From: Rhizobium leguminosarum bv. trifolii WSM1325
Lineage (GTDB): Bacteria; Pseudomonadota; Alphaproteobacteria; Rhizobiales; Rhizobiaceae
Direction: 5' to 3'
Length of the DNA: 64,000 bases
Assembly: GCA_000023185.1 (NCBI GenBank)
Contig: CP001626.1
Coordinates: 124,001-188,000, forward strand
A model generated the notes under the pieces. The model was given only the letters and a program-made list of their open reading frames with translations. It did not search any database and was not told the DNA's origin. Of the stretch, positions 53,045 to 62,132 are shown in pieces. The first letter of the stretch is position 1. Every line of letters begins with the position of its first letter. Both the position numbers and the translations under genes were made by a program.

Positions 53045-54099
53045 TGCGAATCCTCCTCGACAATTTTTCGAAGAGCTTCGGCTCCACCAAGGTCATCGAG
53101 AACATGACGCTCGAAGTCGGCAACGGCGAGATGCTGGCGCTGCTCGGCCCTTCCGGCTGCGGCAAATCGACGACGCTGTTTTCCGTCTGCGGCATCCATC
53201 GGCCAAGCGGCGGACGCATCCTCTTCGGCGACCGCGACGTCACCGACCTGCCGAGCCAGGCTCGCAATGTCGGCGTCGTTTTCCAGTCCTATGCGCTCTA
53301 TCCGCACATGACGGTTACCGAGAACATCGGCTTTCCGCTGAAGGTGAAGGGCATGCCGGCTGCCGAGATCCGCAAAGAGGTCGACCGTATCGCGGCTCTC
53401 GTTCAGATCGGTAACTTGATGGGCCGCAGGCCGGCCGAGCTTTCCGGCGGCCAGCAGCAGCGCGTCGCCCTGGCGCGGGCGCTGATCCGCAAGCCCGATG
53501 TGCTGCTGCTCGACGAGCCGCTCGCCAATCTCGACGCCAAGCTGCGCCTCGAAATGCGATCGGAAATCCGCCGCCTGCAGCGCGAAACCGGCATTACCGC
53601 CATTCTCGTCACCCACGACCAGGTGGAGGCGATGAGCATGTGCGACCGCATCGCCATCATGAAGGAGGGCGAGATCGTCCAGATCGCCACGCCGGCCGAA
53701 ATGTACAATGATCCGAAGACCGCCTTCGTCGCCGGCTTTCTCGGCAATCCGCCGATCACCTTCCTGCGCGGCGTCGTGGACAAGGGCGCATTCACAATCC
53801 CGCAAAGCGAGATCCGCGTGCCGCTGCCCGATACCGTCGGTGCCGCCGAAGGTACCAAGCTGATGCTCGGCGTCCGGCCCGAGCATTTCACGCCGGCAGG
53901 CGACATCGCCGTCCCGGGCAAGGTCACCTTCGCCGAAACGCAGGGCCGCGAGAACCTCTACGACGTGGCTCTTGCCGGCGGACCGCTGTTGCGTTCGATC
54001 CAGCCGGTGCGTAGCGATGTTCACGTCGGCGACGACGTCCGCTGGGCGATCGACAGCCGCGGCATATTCGTTTTCGACGAAAATGGCAGGAGGCTCTGA
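53044..54099 (+). CDS. ABC transporter ATP-binding protein (UgpC/MalK type)
   Basis: 351-aa ATPase with Walker [10 protein letters not shown] near residue 36, Q-loop [14 protein letters not shown], signature LSGGQQQR, Walker B VLLLDEPLANLDAKLR, and a C-terminal TOBE domain (LGVRPEHFTPAG). It completes the importer and overlaps both neighbours by a single base. Confidence 0.93.
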   Translation: MRILLDNFSKSFGSTKVIENMTLEVGNGEMLALLGPSGCGKSTTLFSVCGIHRPSGGRILFGDRDVTDLPSQARNVGVVFQSYALYPHMTVTENIGFPLKVKGMPAAEIRKEVDRIAALVQIGNLMGRRPAELSGGQQQRVALARALIRKPDVLLLDEPLANLDAKLRLEMRSEIRRLQRETGITAILVTHDQVEAMSMCDRIAIMKEGEIVQIATPAEMYNDPKTAFVAGFLGNPPITFLRGVVDKGAFTIPQSEIRVPLPDTVGAAEGTKLMLGVRPEHFTPAGDIAVPGKVTFAETQGRENLYDVALAGGPLLRSIQPVRSDVHVGDDVRWAIDSRGIFVFDENGRRL

Positions 54100-54878
54100 T
54101 GACCCGCGATTTCTCGGTATTCTTCCAGCGTTACGGTTGGCCAACGGCCAAGGGCCGGCTTCCCTTCTGCATCGGCCATCGCGGCGCCAGTGGCCATGAA
54201 CGCGAGAATACGATAGCCGCTTTCCGCCGTGCCGCCGAACTCGGCGCGGAAATGTGGGAGCTCGACACGCAGCTGACCAAGGACGGCGTAGTCGTCGTCT
54301 CGCATGACGACCATCTCGAGCGTGTCTTCGGCATCGACCGCCGCATTTCCGAAATGACGGCGGCAGAGCTCGCCCGCCTCGACGGCGTCGACGTGCCGAG
54401 TTTTTCGGAGGTGGCCGCACTCGGCCGCGAGACCGGAACCGGTCTCTATGTCGAGCTGAAGGCGCCTGGAACCGGCCTGCGCTGCTGGCAGCACCTTGTC
54501 GAGATGAACCAGCGTTTCGCCTGTCTCGGCTCCTTCGACACGGCACAGGTGCGCGAACTTCGCGACGCGGCCTGCGATTTTCCGCTTTCGGTGCTGATCC
54601 GGGTCGGCCACGATCCGCACGCGCTCGGCGACGAGGCCGGCGCCGATATCCTGCATCTGTGCTGGGAGAGGGCAGGCGAACGTCCGCAGGATCTGGTGAG
54701 CGAGGCGTTGATGCGCCGCGCCTTCGAGGCTGGCCGCGAGATCGTGCTCTGGCACGAGGAACGGCCGGCCATCCTCGATGACCTCATGAAGCTTCCGGTT
54801 CTCGGCATCTGCACGGATCTACCCGATCTGATGCGGCCGCCTGCGGCTAAGGAAAAAGCAATTGGCAGACAGGGATAA
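54099..54878 (+). CDS. Glycerophosphodiester phosphodiesterase
   Basis: 259-aa cytoplasmic GDPD that hydrolyses glycerophosphodiesters. The active site is complete: His-Arg in CIGHRGASGHERENT (about residues 26-40), Glu and Asp in EMWELDTQLTKDG, and His in VVVSHDDHLERV. There is no signal peptide, so it acts after import like UgpQ. It sits directly after the ABC ATPase (one-base overlap) and before the LacI regulator (17-base overlap), so it probably cleaves the imported compound. Confidence 0.92.
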   Translation: MTRDFSVFFQRYGWPTAKGRLPFCIGHRGASGHERENTIAAFRRAAELGAEMWELDTQLTKDGVVVVSHDDHLERVFGIDRRISEMTAAELARLDGVDVPSFSEVAALGRETGTGLYVELKAPGTGLRCWQHLVEMNQRFACLGSFDTAQVRELRDAACDFPLSVLIRVGHDPHALGDEAGADILHLCWERAGERPQDLVSEALMRRAFEAGREIVLWHEERPAILDDLMKLPVLGICTDLPDLMRPPAAKEKAIGRQG

Positions 54879-55866
54879 GGGACCGCGCAAGGTAACCTCC
54901 TTCGACGTGGCGCGTGTGGCCGGCGTCTCGCGCGCTGCCGTGTCGCGCGCCTTCACGCCGGATGCCAGCGTCTCGCCGAAGACGCGCGAGAAGGTCTATC
55001 AGGCCGCCAAGGAACTTGGCTACCGGGTCAACTATCTTGCCCGAAGCCTCACCAACAAACGCTCCGATCTCGTCGGCCTTGTCGCTGCCGGCCTCGACAA
55101 TCCGTTCCGCACGCTGCAAATCGAAAACCTGGCAAGAGTGCTGCTCGCCCGCAATTTCCGCCCCATCCTACTGCCGACCTCGCCGGAGGCTGATACTTCG
55201 ACGGTCATTGGCCAGCTGCTGCATTACGCCGTATCAGGCGTCATCGTCACCTCGGACGCACCGCCGACCGAGATCTGCGAGCAGTGCGCGGCCGAGGGTG
55301 TGCCGATCGTGCTGATCAACAAGGGCAACGACATTCCCTTCGTCGACCGCATCATCTCCGACGACCGCATGGCCGGCCATCTCGCCGCCACCCACCTGAT
55401 CGACAGCGGCGTGCGAAAGCCCGCCGTGATGGCTGCCCCTGCCATATCCTATACGGCGCGGCGGCGCAGCGAGGCCTTCATCGCACGCTGCAAGCAGCTC
55501 GGCGTCGAGGCGCAGTTTCTGCAGGTCAGGATCAACGACTACCGGAGCGGGTACGATGCTGCAACCGAACTTGCCGCATCCGGCATCGACGGGCTGTTCT
55601 GCGCCAACGACTACATGGCCTGCGGCGTGGTCGATCGCATCATGCAGGGCCGCGGCCGCGAGGATGCGCCGCCGCTCTCCATCATCGGCCATGACGACAT
55701 TCCTCAGGCGAGCTGGGCGGCCTATGATCTCACGACCATCCGCCAACCCTGCGACGTCCAGGCCGAAAAGACGGTCGACCTGCTGATGAGCCGCATCGTC
55801 GAGCCGGACCTGACGGCGCGTGTCGAATTCACGCCGGTGACACTGATCAGAAGAAGGACTGCCTGA
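54862..55866 (+). CDS. LacI family transcriptional regulator
   Basis: 334-aa regulator with an N-terminal helix-turn-helix (TSFDVARVAGVSRAAVSRAF, about residues 10-29) and hinge helix (YLARSLTNKRSDLVGLV), then a periplasmic-binding-protein-like effector domain. The start is TTG 54862, preceded by TAAGGA eight bases upstream inside the GDPD gene; no in-frame ATG gives a full DNA-binding domain. Encoded within the operon, it probably represses it through the candidate operator at 49337. The effector may be the imported ligand or its breakdown product. Confidence 0.9.
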   Translation: MADRDKGPRKVTSFDVARVAGVSRAAVSRAFTPDASVSPKTREKVYQAAKELGYRVNYLARSLTNKRSDLVGLVAAGLDNPFRTLQIENLARVLLARNFRPILLPTSPEADTSTVIGQLLHYAVSGVIVTSDAPPTEICEQCAAEGVPIVLINKGNDIPFVDRIISDDRMAGHLAATHLIDSGVRKPAVMAAPAISYTARRRSEAFIARCKQLGVEAQFLQVRINDYRSGYDAATELAASGIDGLFCANDYMACGVVDRIMQGRGREDAPPLSIIGHDDIPQASWAAYDLTTIRQPCDVQAEKTVDLLMSRIVEPDLTARVEFTPVTLIRRRTA

Positions 55867-56675
55867 TGAACTCCGTATTCGACGCCGCCGCCATCCGCGC
55901 ACGGGCGGAGGTCGCCATCACCGTTGCCCTCGATGTCGGACGGGAGACGGCCCGGTTTCGGCACGATTCCGACCCCGGCGCGCTTGCCGTCGAGAACAAG
56001 GGATTGCAGGATTTCGTCACCGTTGCCGACAGGAGGGCCGAGCAGGCGATCCGCGAAGGGCTGCTCTCGCTCTTTCCGGATGACACTTTCATGGGCGAAG
56101 AGAGTGGCGGACGATCGGGTAAGGGCGGCACCTGGGTCGTCGATCCGATCGACGGCACGACCAACTATATCAGAGGCTTCCGGCACTGGGGCGTTTCGAT
56201 CGCCTTTGTCGTCGGCGGACAGGTCGAGATCGGCGTGGTCTACGACGCCGCCGGCGACAAGGTCTTTCACGCCGTCCGCGGCGGCGGCGCCTTTAAGGAC
56301 GGTTTGCCGGTGCATGCGGCTGCGACCGCCGATCCGGCAAATGCGCTTGTCATTCTCGGCCATTCCCGCAAGACTAGCTTCGACGACTATCTTGCGCTCT
56401 CCAAACGGCTTCACGAACGCGGCATGGATTATCGCCGCACGGGTGCGGCCGCGATCGACCTCGTTCGTGTCGCCGAGGGTGCTGCCGATCTCTATTACGA
56501 ACGCCACCTCAATGCTTGGGACATGCTCGCCGGCGCGTTGATCGCCGAAGAGGCCGGCGCTGCGGTGGCGATGCCGTCGGTCGAGAGGCTGCTTGCGCAG
56601 GGCGGACCTGTCATCGCCTACTCGCCGGGGCTTGCTGGCGAGTTCGCGTTCATCCTCGACATCGAGGGGCTATAG
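55866..56675 (+). CDS. Inositol monophosphatase family phosphatase
   Basis: 269-aa Mg-dependent, lithium-sensitive-type phosphatase. It has the metal motifs MGEESGG near residue 77, DPIDGTTN at residues 93-100 and WDMLAGALIAEEAGA near residue 218. Family members dephosphorylate inositol-1-phosphate, or alternatively fructose-1,6-bisphosphate, histidinol phosphate or PAP. Beside a glycerophosphodiesterase and an importer, a role in freeing the polyol from an imported phosphodiester is plausible. It overlaps the LacI gene by one base and ends the operon. Confidence 0.9.
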   Translation: MNSVFDAAAIRARAEVAITVALDVGRETARFRHDSDPGALAVENKGLQDFVTVADRRAEQAIREGLLSLFPDDTFMGEESGGRSGKGGTWVVDPIDGTTNYIRGFRHWGVSIAFVVGGQVEIGVVYDAAGDKVFHAVRGGGAFKDGLPVHAAATADPANALVILGHSRKTSFDDYLALSKRLHERGMDYRRTGAAAIDLVRVAEGAADLYYERHLNAWDMLAGALIAEEAGAAVAMPSVERLLAQGGPVIAYSPGLAGEFAFILDIEGL

Positions 56676-56741
56676 ATAGACCACTCCCGGCGACGGGATC
56701 CGCCCGATTTCTGAGACTGCGAACTTTGCCCGGAACGCCCG

Positions 56742-58421
56742 TTACGCAACAACGCGATTGCGACCGGTCTTTTTCGCCGCATAGAGATTCTGATCGGCGA
56801 TCGCCAAAATCTCGTTCGGAGACTTGGCAGACAGGGTACCGGCGACACCTATGCTGATCGTGACGTGCAGCCCGTTGCAGATCTCAGACCAATCCCATCG
56901 TTCAATGGCTGAACGCAGCCTCTCGCAGAGATCTGCGGCCCCTCGGGGAGCGCCGGCGAACAGGACGACGAATTCCTCGCCGCCAAACCGAATTGCCTGA
57001 TCGGTAACGCGCAACTGGCTGCGCAATATGGTTCCAATGGCACTCAGGACCCGGTCACCGATCATGTGAGAGAAGTCGTCGTTGATCGACTTGAAGTGAT
57101 CGACATCCAGCATCGCGATCGAATATGGACGCTTCTCAGATGTCAGCGCTTTAAAGCGGCTGTCGAGATATTTGCGATTATAGAGCCCGGTCAGTGCGTC
57201 CAGATAGACGGCATTTGCAAGGAGATCGGTTTGCTCCTGCAATTTCTGATAGGATGCCTCCAGCGTTTCTGCGCGCTTCGACTCCGTTTCGGCAACTTCC
57301 TTGAACCGTTTGGTTTCATAGTAGATTTCAGCGAGACGTGCGCGTCGCTGCGTACTCTCGGCGCTATTGCGCAAATAGGCTTGGTGGTATTTTTTATGGG
57401 CCGCCAGCGCCGGATCGAACTGTCCCAGCCCCTCATAGGCCTGCGACAGATAAAGATAGATCTGGACATAGGAATCGAAACTGCCGCCGGCGTCGATCAG
57501 CTCCACCGCCTCGAGCAGCGGCGACAGGGCTTCGGTGAATTTTCCGGAATTGTTGTAGATCTGGCCCAAAGTGTAGAGATATTGCTGCCTGTCCCTGACA
57601 TAGCTGTTCTCTTGAAACAGCCGATAGCGGGCCATGCACTGGAGCGCCTTCTCATGCTCGCCCAGGTGGCTGTAGAATTCGGCTTGGTTGCCGAGACAGA
57701 GGCGAGCGGCCCAGCTGTCGCCGATCTCGATTGCGATGTCGAGCGCCTGTTCGGTCAGTGCCAGCGCCCTGACCAGCATCTGGTGTTCTTCCTCCGGCTG
57801 GCCGAGCGCCCGCGCGATATATCCACCTTCCGAATGAGCGCCGCCGAGATTGATAAGCCACCAGCATTCATAGTTCTTATTGCCAATCGATCTGGCGAGT
57901 TCGACAGATCTCTCGCTCATCAAGATGGCCCGGTCGGGCTGTTTGTTGCACCAGAAGATAATCCCTATGACGTTGGTGGCCAGGCTTTGTGCTTTCGGAT
58001 CCGCGGCCTTGTCGGCCAGATCCAACGCGCGGGTCGCTTCTTCGATCGCTTCCTCCGGCAAGCCCAGTTCCAAGAGCAACCATCCGAAATAGGCCCGGGC
58101 ACAGGCTTCCTCTTTGCGCTCCCCGTGCAATTTCCAGAAGTCTATCGCCCGCCGGACATGCGTCAGCCCAAGTTCGGCCTTGCCGATTTGAAAACAGTAC
58201 CAGGCAATATCGGTGTCGCATTGCGCGGCGAGCCGATCGTCGCCCCGCGCCTTGGCATCAACAAGAATTTTGCCGGCCAGCGTGAGGGCCTCAACCGAAC
58301 GGCCTGTACATCCAAGATGCCACGCTTCCTGTAAGCTGGAATTTGCTTGTCGAGTATTTGCTTCGGCATCAACAATTTGCATATCGGACACCAACATTTG
58401 TCTGCTGGCTATGGATAGCAT
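56742..58421 (-). CDS. TPR-containing diguanylate cyclase (GGDEF)
   Basis: About 559-aa cytoplasmic protein. The first 380 residues are tetratricopeptide-like helical repeats (for example YFGWLLLELGLPEEAIEEAT). A coiled segment leads to a GGDEF domain with RFGGEEFVVLFAG, so the active-site variant GGEEF is present. RVTD lies five residues before it, the position of the inhibitory I-site, so the enzyme should be active and feedback-inhibited by cyclic di-GMP. No signal peptide or membrane helix is seen. The start is uncertain: 58421 is the first in-frame ATG; 58397 and 58382 are alternatives, and none has a good ribosome binding site. Confidence 0.88.
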   Translation of the reverse strand: MLSIASRQMLVSDMQIVDAEANTRQANSSLQEAWHLGCTGRSVEALTLAGKILVDAKARGDDRLAAQCDTDIAWYCFQIGKAELGLTHVRRAIDFWKLHGERKEEACARAYFGWLLLELGLPEEAIEEATRALDLADKAADPKAQSLATNVIGIIFWCNKQPDRAILMSERSVELARSIGNKNYECWWLINLGGAHSEGGYIARALGQPEEEHQMLVRALALTEQALDIAIEIGDSWAARLCLGNQAEFYSHLGEHEKALQCMARYRLFQENSYVRDRQQYLYTLGQIYNNSGKFTEALSPLLEAVELIDAGGSFDSYVQIYLYLSQAYEGLGQFDPALAAHKKYHQAYLRNSAESTQRRARLAEIYYETKRFKEVAETESKRAETLEASYQKLQEQTDLLANAVYLDALTGLYNRKYLDSRFKALTSEKRPYSIAMLDVDHFKSINDDFSHMIGDRVLSAIGTILRSQLRVTDQAIRFGGEEFVVLFAGAPRGAADLCERLRSAIERWDWSEICNGLHVTISIGVAGTLSAKSPNEILAIADQNLYAAKKTGRNRVVA

Positions 58422-58526
58422 CAGAAGTTTAAAATGAAGCAAACTGCAAAAAGCAGGCGACAAACCTAGAAACAGGGTAGCGAAAGCCTCTCACACCTTT
58501 CGGCATCATGCTCCAACGCCCACCGG

Positions 58527-59390
58527 TTAATTCGCCATGCGGCGGCCCCAGCCGCGTTCAGTCGCCGGCGCCTCGTCGGTGGTGATCTGATCCGGCTTCA
58601 GGGCCATCAGCGCTGAAAAGCCTCGCCATTCCTCTTCGCTGAAACCGGCCTCCGGATCCTTCAGGGTGAAGGTCCAGGCATCAACGCGTTTGCCTTCGTC
58701 CCGGCAGAGCGCGATCAAGTCGAGACCTTGATTGGCGGCATCAAGGATCAGCGGCCAGTGCAGATAGATCGTGTCCGGTTCAGTCGGGCCGCGCAGGTCA
58801 GCGCGCAGTTCCGTCTCGACCGCCTTCCAGCCGTTGGCCATCCTGATATCGTAGAGCTTGTTGGTCGGATCGATGCCGCGCAGGAGATGGGGAAGCTTCT
58901 CCTTGACCGCGACGATGAGGTCGAGACTGTCGCCGCTGACAATCACCGAGGCGGCGATATCCCTAAAATGCGCGGCCAGATGCGCGACGCCCTTGGCGCC
59001 GATCGCTTCAAAGTCATCCTTCATGTCGAATTGCAGCAGTGCGGCTGGATGCGTCGATTGCATCATGGCGGCAAGATCCTCGCTGAGGATCAGCGGCCGG
59101 TCGCCCTCTTGCATCCTGATATCGCTGAGGTCACCGATACTCTTTTCGGCGACCGGTCCATGTCCTGTCGTCTCGCCTTCGAGATCCTTGTCGTGCAGCA
59201 CGACGAAACCGCCGTCGGCACGTACGCGCAGATCGAGCTCCATCGAAGCGCCTGCTGCAAATCCCTCCGCCATCACTTCGGCTGAGAACAACGGATCGGC
59301 AAACCGTTTGCGCAACCGGTGCCATTTCAGGCGGGTCCGGTGCCCCTCATGTGAAATCTCCAGGCCCTGCGCATCCAGCAATCTTGTCAT
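58527..59390 (-). CDS. Glycerophosphodiester phosphodiesterase-like protein
   Basis: 287-aa GDPD-fold protein. The usual HRG is seen as WHRLRKR near residue 24, Glu and Asp as SMELDLRVRADGG and His as VVLHDKDLEG, so the catalytic residues could all be present, though the first motif is atypical. There is no signal peptide. I chose ATG 59390; TTG 59399 and GTG 59396 are possible. It lacks transporter genes beside it and is the second GDPD within 5 kb. Confidence 0.78.
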   Translation of the reverse strand: MTRLLDAQGLEISHEGHRTRLKWHRLRKRFADPLFSAEVMAEGFAAGASMELDLRVRADGGFVVLHDKDLEGETTGHGPVAEKSIGDLSDIRMQEGDRPLILSEDLAAMMQSTHPAALLQFDMKDDFEAIGAKGVAHLAAHFRDIAASVIVSGDSLDLIVAVKEKLPHLLRGIDPTNKLYDIRMANGWKAVETELRADLRGPTEPDTIYLHWPLILDAANQGLDLIALCRDEGKRVDAWTFTLKDPEAGFSEEEWRGFSALMALKPDQITTDEAPATERGWGRRMAN

Positions 59391-59461
59391 CTGCACCAAG
59401 TCTCCGCGATACTACTCTCCTGCCTTGATGAACCATGATTATCAAGGGCCGAATACGGCTT

Positions 59462-60556
59462 TCATCGACTGTAGGCTGCGGATATTGCCTCCGAGGCGGC
59501 TGATATATCCGAGGGATGGCCTGCCTGCCTGAGAGCGGCGCCATACGCCACGACATTCGACAGCACCGTCTGGAATGCGGCGCGCGAACCCGTGTGGTTC
59601 AGCCGCACGAGACGGGCCGGCGCTGTTCCAACGCCTTCGCTCAGCTCGACCCCGAGCTGCCCGGCAGCTGCGATCAGCGCGGCAGGCGCGAGCGCCTCCG
59701 GCACCGGCACTGCCGTGACCAGGTTCGACGCCTTTACTGCCGGCACCCATCCCGGGGCACCGAGCGCGGCAAGCCCCGCTCGCGTCGCCGATGCCGCCAG
59801 CGCATGGCGAGCGACCACATTCTCCAGGCCCTCGGCCTCGATGCGGTCGAGCGCTGTCTCCAGCGCGAAGAATTCCAGCGACGCCGGTGTTCCCGGCAGG
59901 CCACGCCGGCCGCCGTCGATCCAGCTCTTCAGATCGGCCAAAGACAAGATCGAATCGCGCGGTGCGCCGTCACTGAGGATCAAATCCCAGGCCCTGCCGC
60001 TGACCGAAAGCGCGGACACGCCAGCCGGACCGCCGAGCGCCTTCTGTGGCCCGATCACGGCGATGTCGATGCCGAGACCGTCGACATCGAGCTGATGGCC
60101 GCCGACCGATGCGACCGCGTCGACAACCGTGACGACGCCGCGAGCCCGGGCAAGCGCCAAGATCTCGGGCAGGGGGTTGAGAATGCCGCTTGCGGATTCC
60201 GCGTGCACCAGCGCGAGAACATCGATCTTCGGACCTGTCTGGAGCGCTTTGGCGACTGTTTCGATCTCGATCGGCAGGCCCGGTTCGGCGACGATATCAG
60301 CGACCGACGCGCCACCCCGCCGCAGCCATTGACCGAACCAGCCGCCATAGGGACTGGTGATGATGTTGAGTGCTGAAAGGCCGGGGCGCGCAAGGCTGAG
60401 CGCCGCCGCCTCCAGCGCCACCACCGCCTCGGCCTGCACCAGTAATATATCGTTGCGGCTGCACAATATGTCGCCGATCCTGTCGGCAAGGACGGCGTAG
60501 CGCTCCGCGGGATAGGAGGGCACGGCATGCAGGGGATTCCAACCAAGATCGGACAT
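59462..60556 (-). CDS. Class V aminotransferase (alanine-glyoxylate type)
   Basis: 364-aa PLP-dependent aminotransferase. VVDAVASVGGHQLDVDGLGIDIAVIGPQKALGGPAG (about residues 150-185) holds the PLP aspartate and the Schiff-base lysine in PQKAL. It resembles alanine-glyoxylate, serine-glyoxylate and pyridoxamine-pyruvate aminotransferases. AAGGA lies seven bases before ATG 60556. It is the last gene of a Dpp-type ABC operon, 11 bases after an ATPase gene, so it probably acts on an imported amino compound or peptide product. Confidence 0.85.
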   Translation of the reverse strand: MSDLGWNPLHAVPSYPAERYAVLADRIGDILCSRNDILLVQAEAVVALEAAALSLARPGLSALNIITSPYGGWFGQWLRRGGASVADIVAEPGLPIEIETVAKALQTGPKIDVLALVHAESASGILNPLPEILALARARGVVTVVDAVASVGGHQLDVDGLGIDIAVIGPQKALGGPAGVSALSVSGRAWDLILSDGAPRDSILSLADLKSWIDGGRRGLPGTPASLEFFALETALDRIEAEGLENVVARHALAASATRAGLAALGAPGWVPAVKASNLVTAVPVPEALAPAALIAAAGQLGVELSEGVGTAPARLVRLNHTGSRAAFQTVLSNVVAYGAALRQAGHPSDISAASEAISAAYSR

Positions 60557-60567
60557 GGATACTTCCT

Positions 60568-61347
60568 TCAGCAAAGATCGGTCACGAGACGGGGGACGGC
60601 GCCCACGAGCGCGCGGGCGGCCTCCGATTGCGGAGCGGCAACGACCGCCGCTGCCGGACCGGTCTCGACGATCCGTCCGCCATCGATAACGGCGATGCGG
60701 TGGGAAACGGCGCGCACCACGGCCAGATCGTGCGAAATGAACAGACAGGCAATGCCCTGTTCTTTCTGCAGATCGACCAGAAGCTCCAGGATCCTGCCAC
60801 GCACGGTGACGTCGAGCGCCGAGACCGCCTCGTCGAGCACCAGCATCGACGGCCGCGTCGCAATCGCCCGCGCAATCGCCACGCGCTGGCGCTGGCCGCC
60901 GGAGAGCGAACGCACCGGCCGGGCGGCATGATCGGCGGTGAGGCCGACACGCTCTAGCAGATCGACGATCTCGCCGGGGCGCCGGTCTTTTGCGACGCCG
61001 TGGATGCGAAGCGGATCGTCGAGCACTGCACTAACGCTCGCCAACGGATTGAAGGCGGCGAGCGGATCCTGAAACACCATCTGCATACGCGCCCGCCGGC
61101 GGCGTAAAGGCGCGCCATTCAGCGCGAGCCAATCCTCTCCCTCGAAGCGAATCGAGCCGGCATCGGCAGCAACAAGCCGCAGCAGGATGCGCGACAGCGT
61201 CGATTTTCCGCTGCCGGAGGCGCCGACGAGGCCGAGCGTTTCCCCAGGCGCGATCGTCAGCGACACATTGTCGAGAGCGGCAACCTGGCGGCCCGCAGAA
61301 GCAAACCCTTTCGACAGGTTTTCGACGGAAAGCAGCACATCGTTCAT
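60568..61347 (-). CDS. Dipeptide/oligopeptide-type ABC ATPase (DppF/OppF)
   Basis: 259-aa ATPase with Walker A GASGSGKST near residue 41, MVFQDPLAAFNP Q-loop, signature LSGGQRQR and Walker B MLVLDEAVSALD. It lacks the usual C-terminal OppF zinc/iron-sulfur-like extension, so it is shorter than typical. It overlaps its partner ATPase by four bases. Confidence 0.92.
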   Translation of the reverse strand: MNDVLLSVENLSKGFASAGRQVAALDNVSLTIAPGETLGLVGASGSGKSTLSRILLRLVAADAGSIRFEGEDWLALNGAPLRRRRARMQMVFQDPLAAFNPLASVSAVLDDPLRIHGVAKDRRPGEIVDLLERVGLTADHAARPVRSLSGGQRQRVAIARAIATRPSMLVLDEAVSALDVTVRGRILELLVDLQKEQGIACLFISHDLAVVRAVSHRIAVIDGGRIVETGPAAAVVAAPQSEAARALVGAVPRLVTDLC

Positions 61348-62132
61348 GGTAGCTCCTCCGCGATCAGCGGCGGCGTCGCGAGGTCACGATGGCTGGCGAT
61401 GAGGGCGGCGGTATAGTCGCTCTTGGGCGCTGAAAGCACCGAACGGACGGGGCCTGCCTCGACTAGCCTCGCATTGCGGAAGACGGCGACGCGATCGACG
61501 AAGCCGGAGACCAGCGCGATGTCATGGGTGATGAAGAGAAGCGTCATGCCATCCTCGCGCACCAGCCCGTCGAGCAGCCGGACGATCTCGGCCTGGACGA
61601 CGACGTCCAGCGCGCTGGTCGCCTCGTCGGCGATCAGCAGCGCAGGCCTCGCGGCAATGGCCGCCGCAATCGCCACGCGTTGGCGCTGGCCGCCGGAAAG
61701 CTGATGCGGAAAGGCCCGCATCGCCTTGTCGGGCTGCGGTATCCGTACCCGCTCGAGTAATTCTTCGGCCCTGGCATAGGCCTGTTTCGAGCTGAGGCCG
61801 AGGTGGCGCCTGGCGCCCTCGGCGATCTGCTCGCCGATCGTCAGGACGGGATTGAGGCTGGAGCCCGGATCCTGGAAGACGAAGCCGAAATCGCGGCCGG
61901 GACGAGGCGGATGGCCAAGTGCAGGCCAGAGCATCTCGCCCCGGACCTTAGCGCCCTCCGGCAGCAGGCCTGCAAGCGCGCGGGCGAGCGTGCTCTTGCC
62001 GGAGCCGCTTTCGCCGATGATCGCCAGCCTTTCGCCGGCGGCGATATCGAGATCGACACTGTCGAGCGCGGCAGCAGCGCCGCGCCCATAGGTGACTGAA
62101 AGCTGCCGCAGGCTGCAGAAGATGCCGCTCAT
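61344..62132 (-). CDS. Dipeptide/oligopeptide-type ABC ATPase (DppD/OppD)
   Basis: 262-aa ATPase with Walker A GESGSGKST near residue 37, FVFQDPGSSLNPVLT Q-loop, signature LSGGQRQR and Walker B LLIADEATSALD. It pairs with the following ATPase gene, and overlaps the permease gene upstream by four bases. Confidence 0.92.
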   Translation of the reverse strand: MSGIFCSLRQLSVTYGRGAAAALDSVDLDIAAGERLAIIGESGSGKSTLARALAGLLPEGAKVRGEMLWPALGHPPRPGRDFGFVFQDPGSSLNPVLTIGEQIAEGARRHLGLSSKQAYARAEELLERVRIPQPDKAMRAFPHQLSGGQRQRVAIAAAIAARPALLIADEATSALDVVVQAEIVRLLDGLVREDGMTLLFITHDIALVSGFVDRVAVFRNARLVEAGPVRSVLSAPKSDYTAALIASHRDLATPPLIAEELP

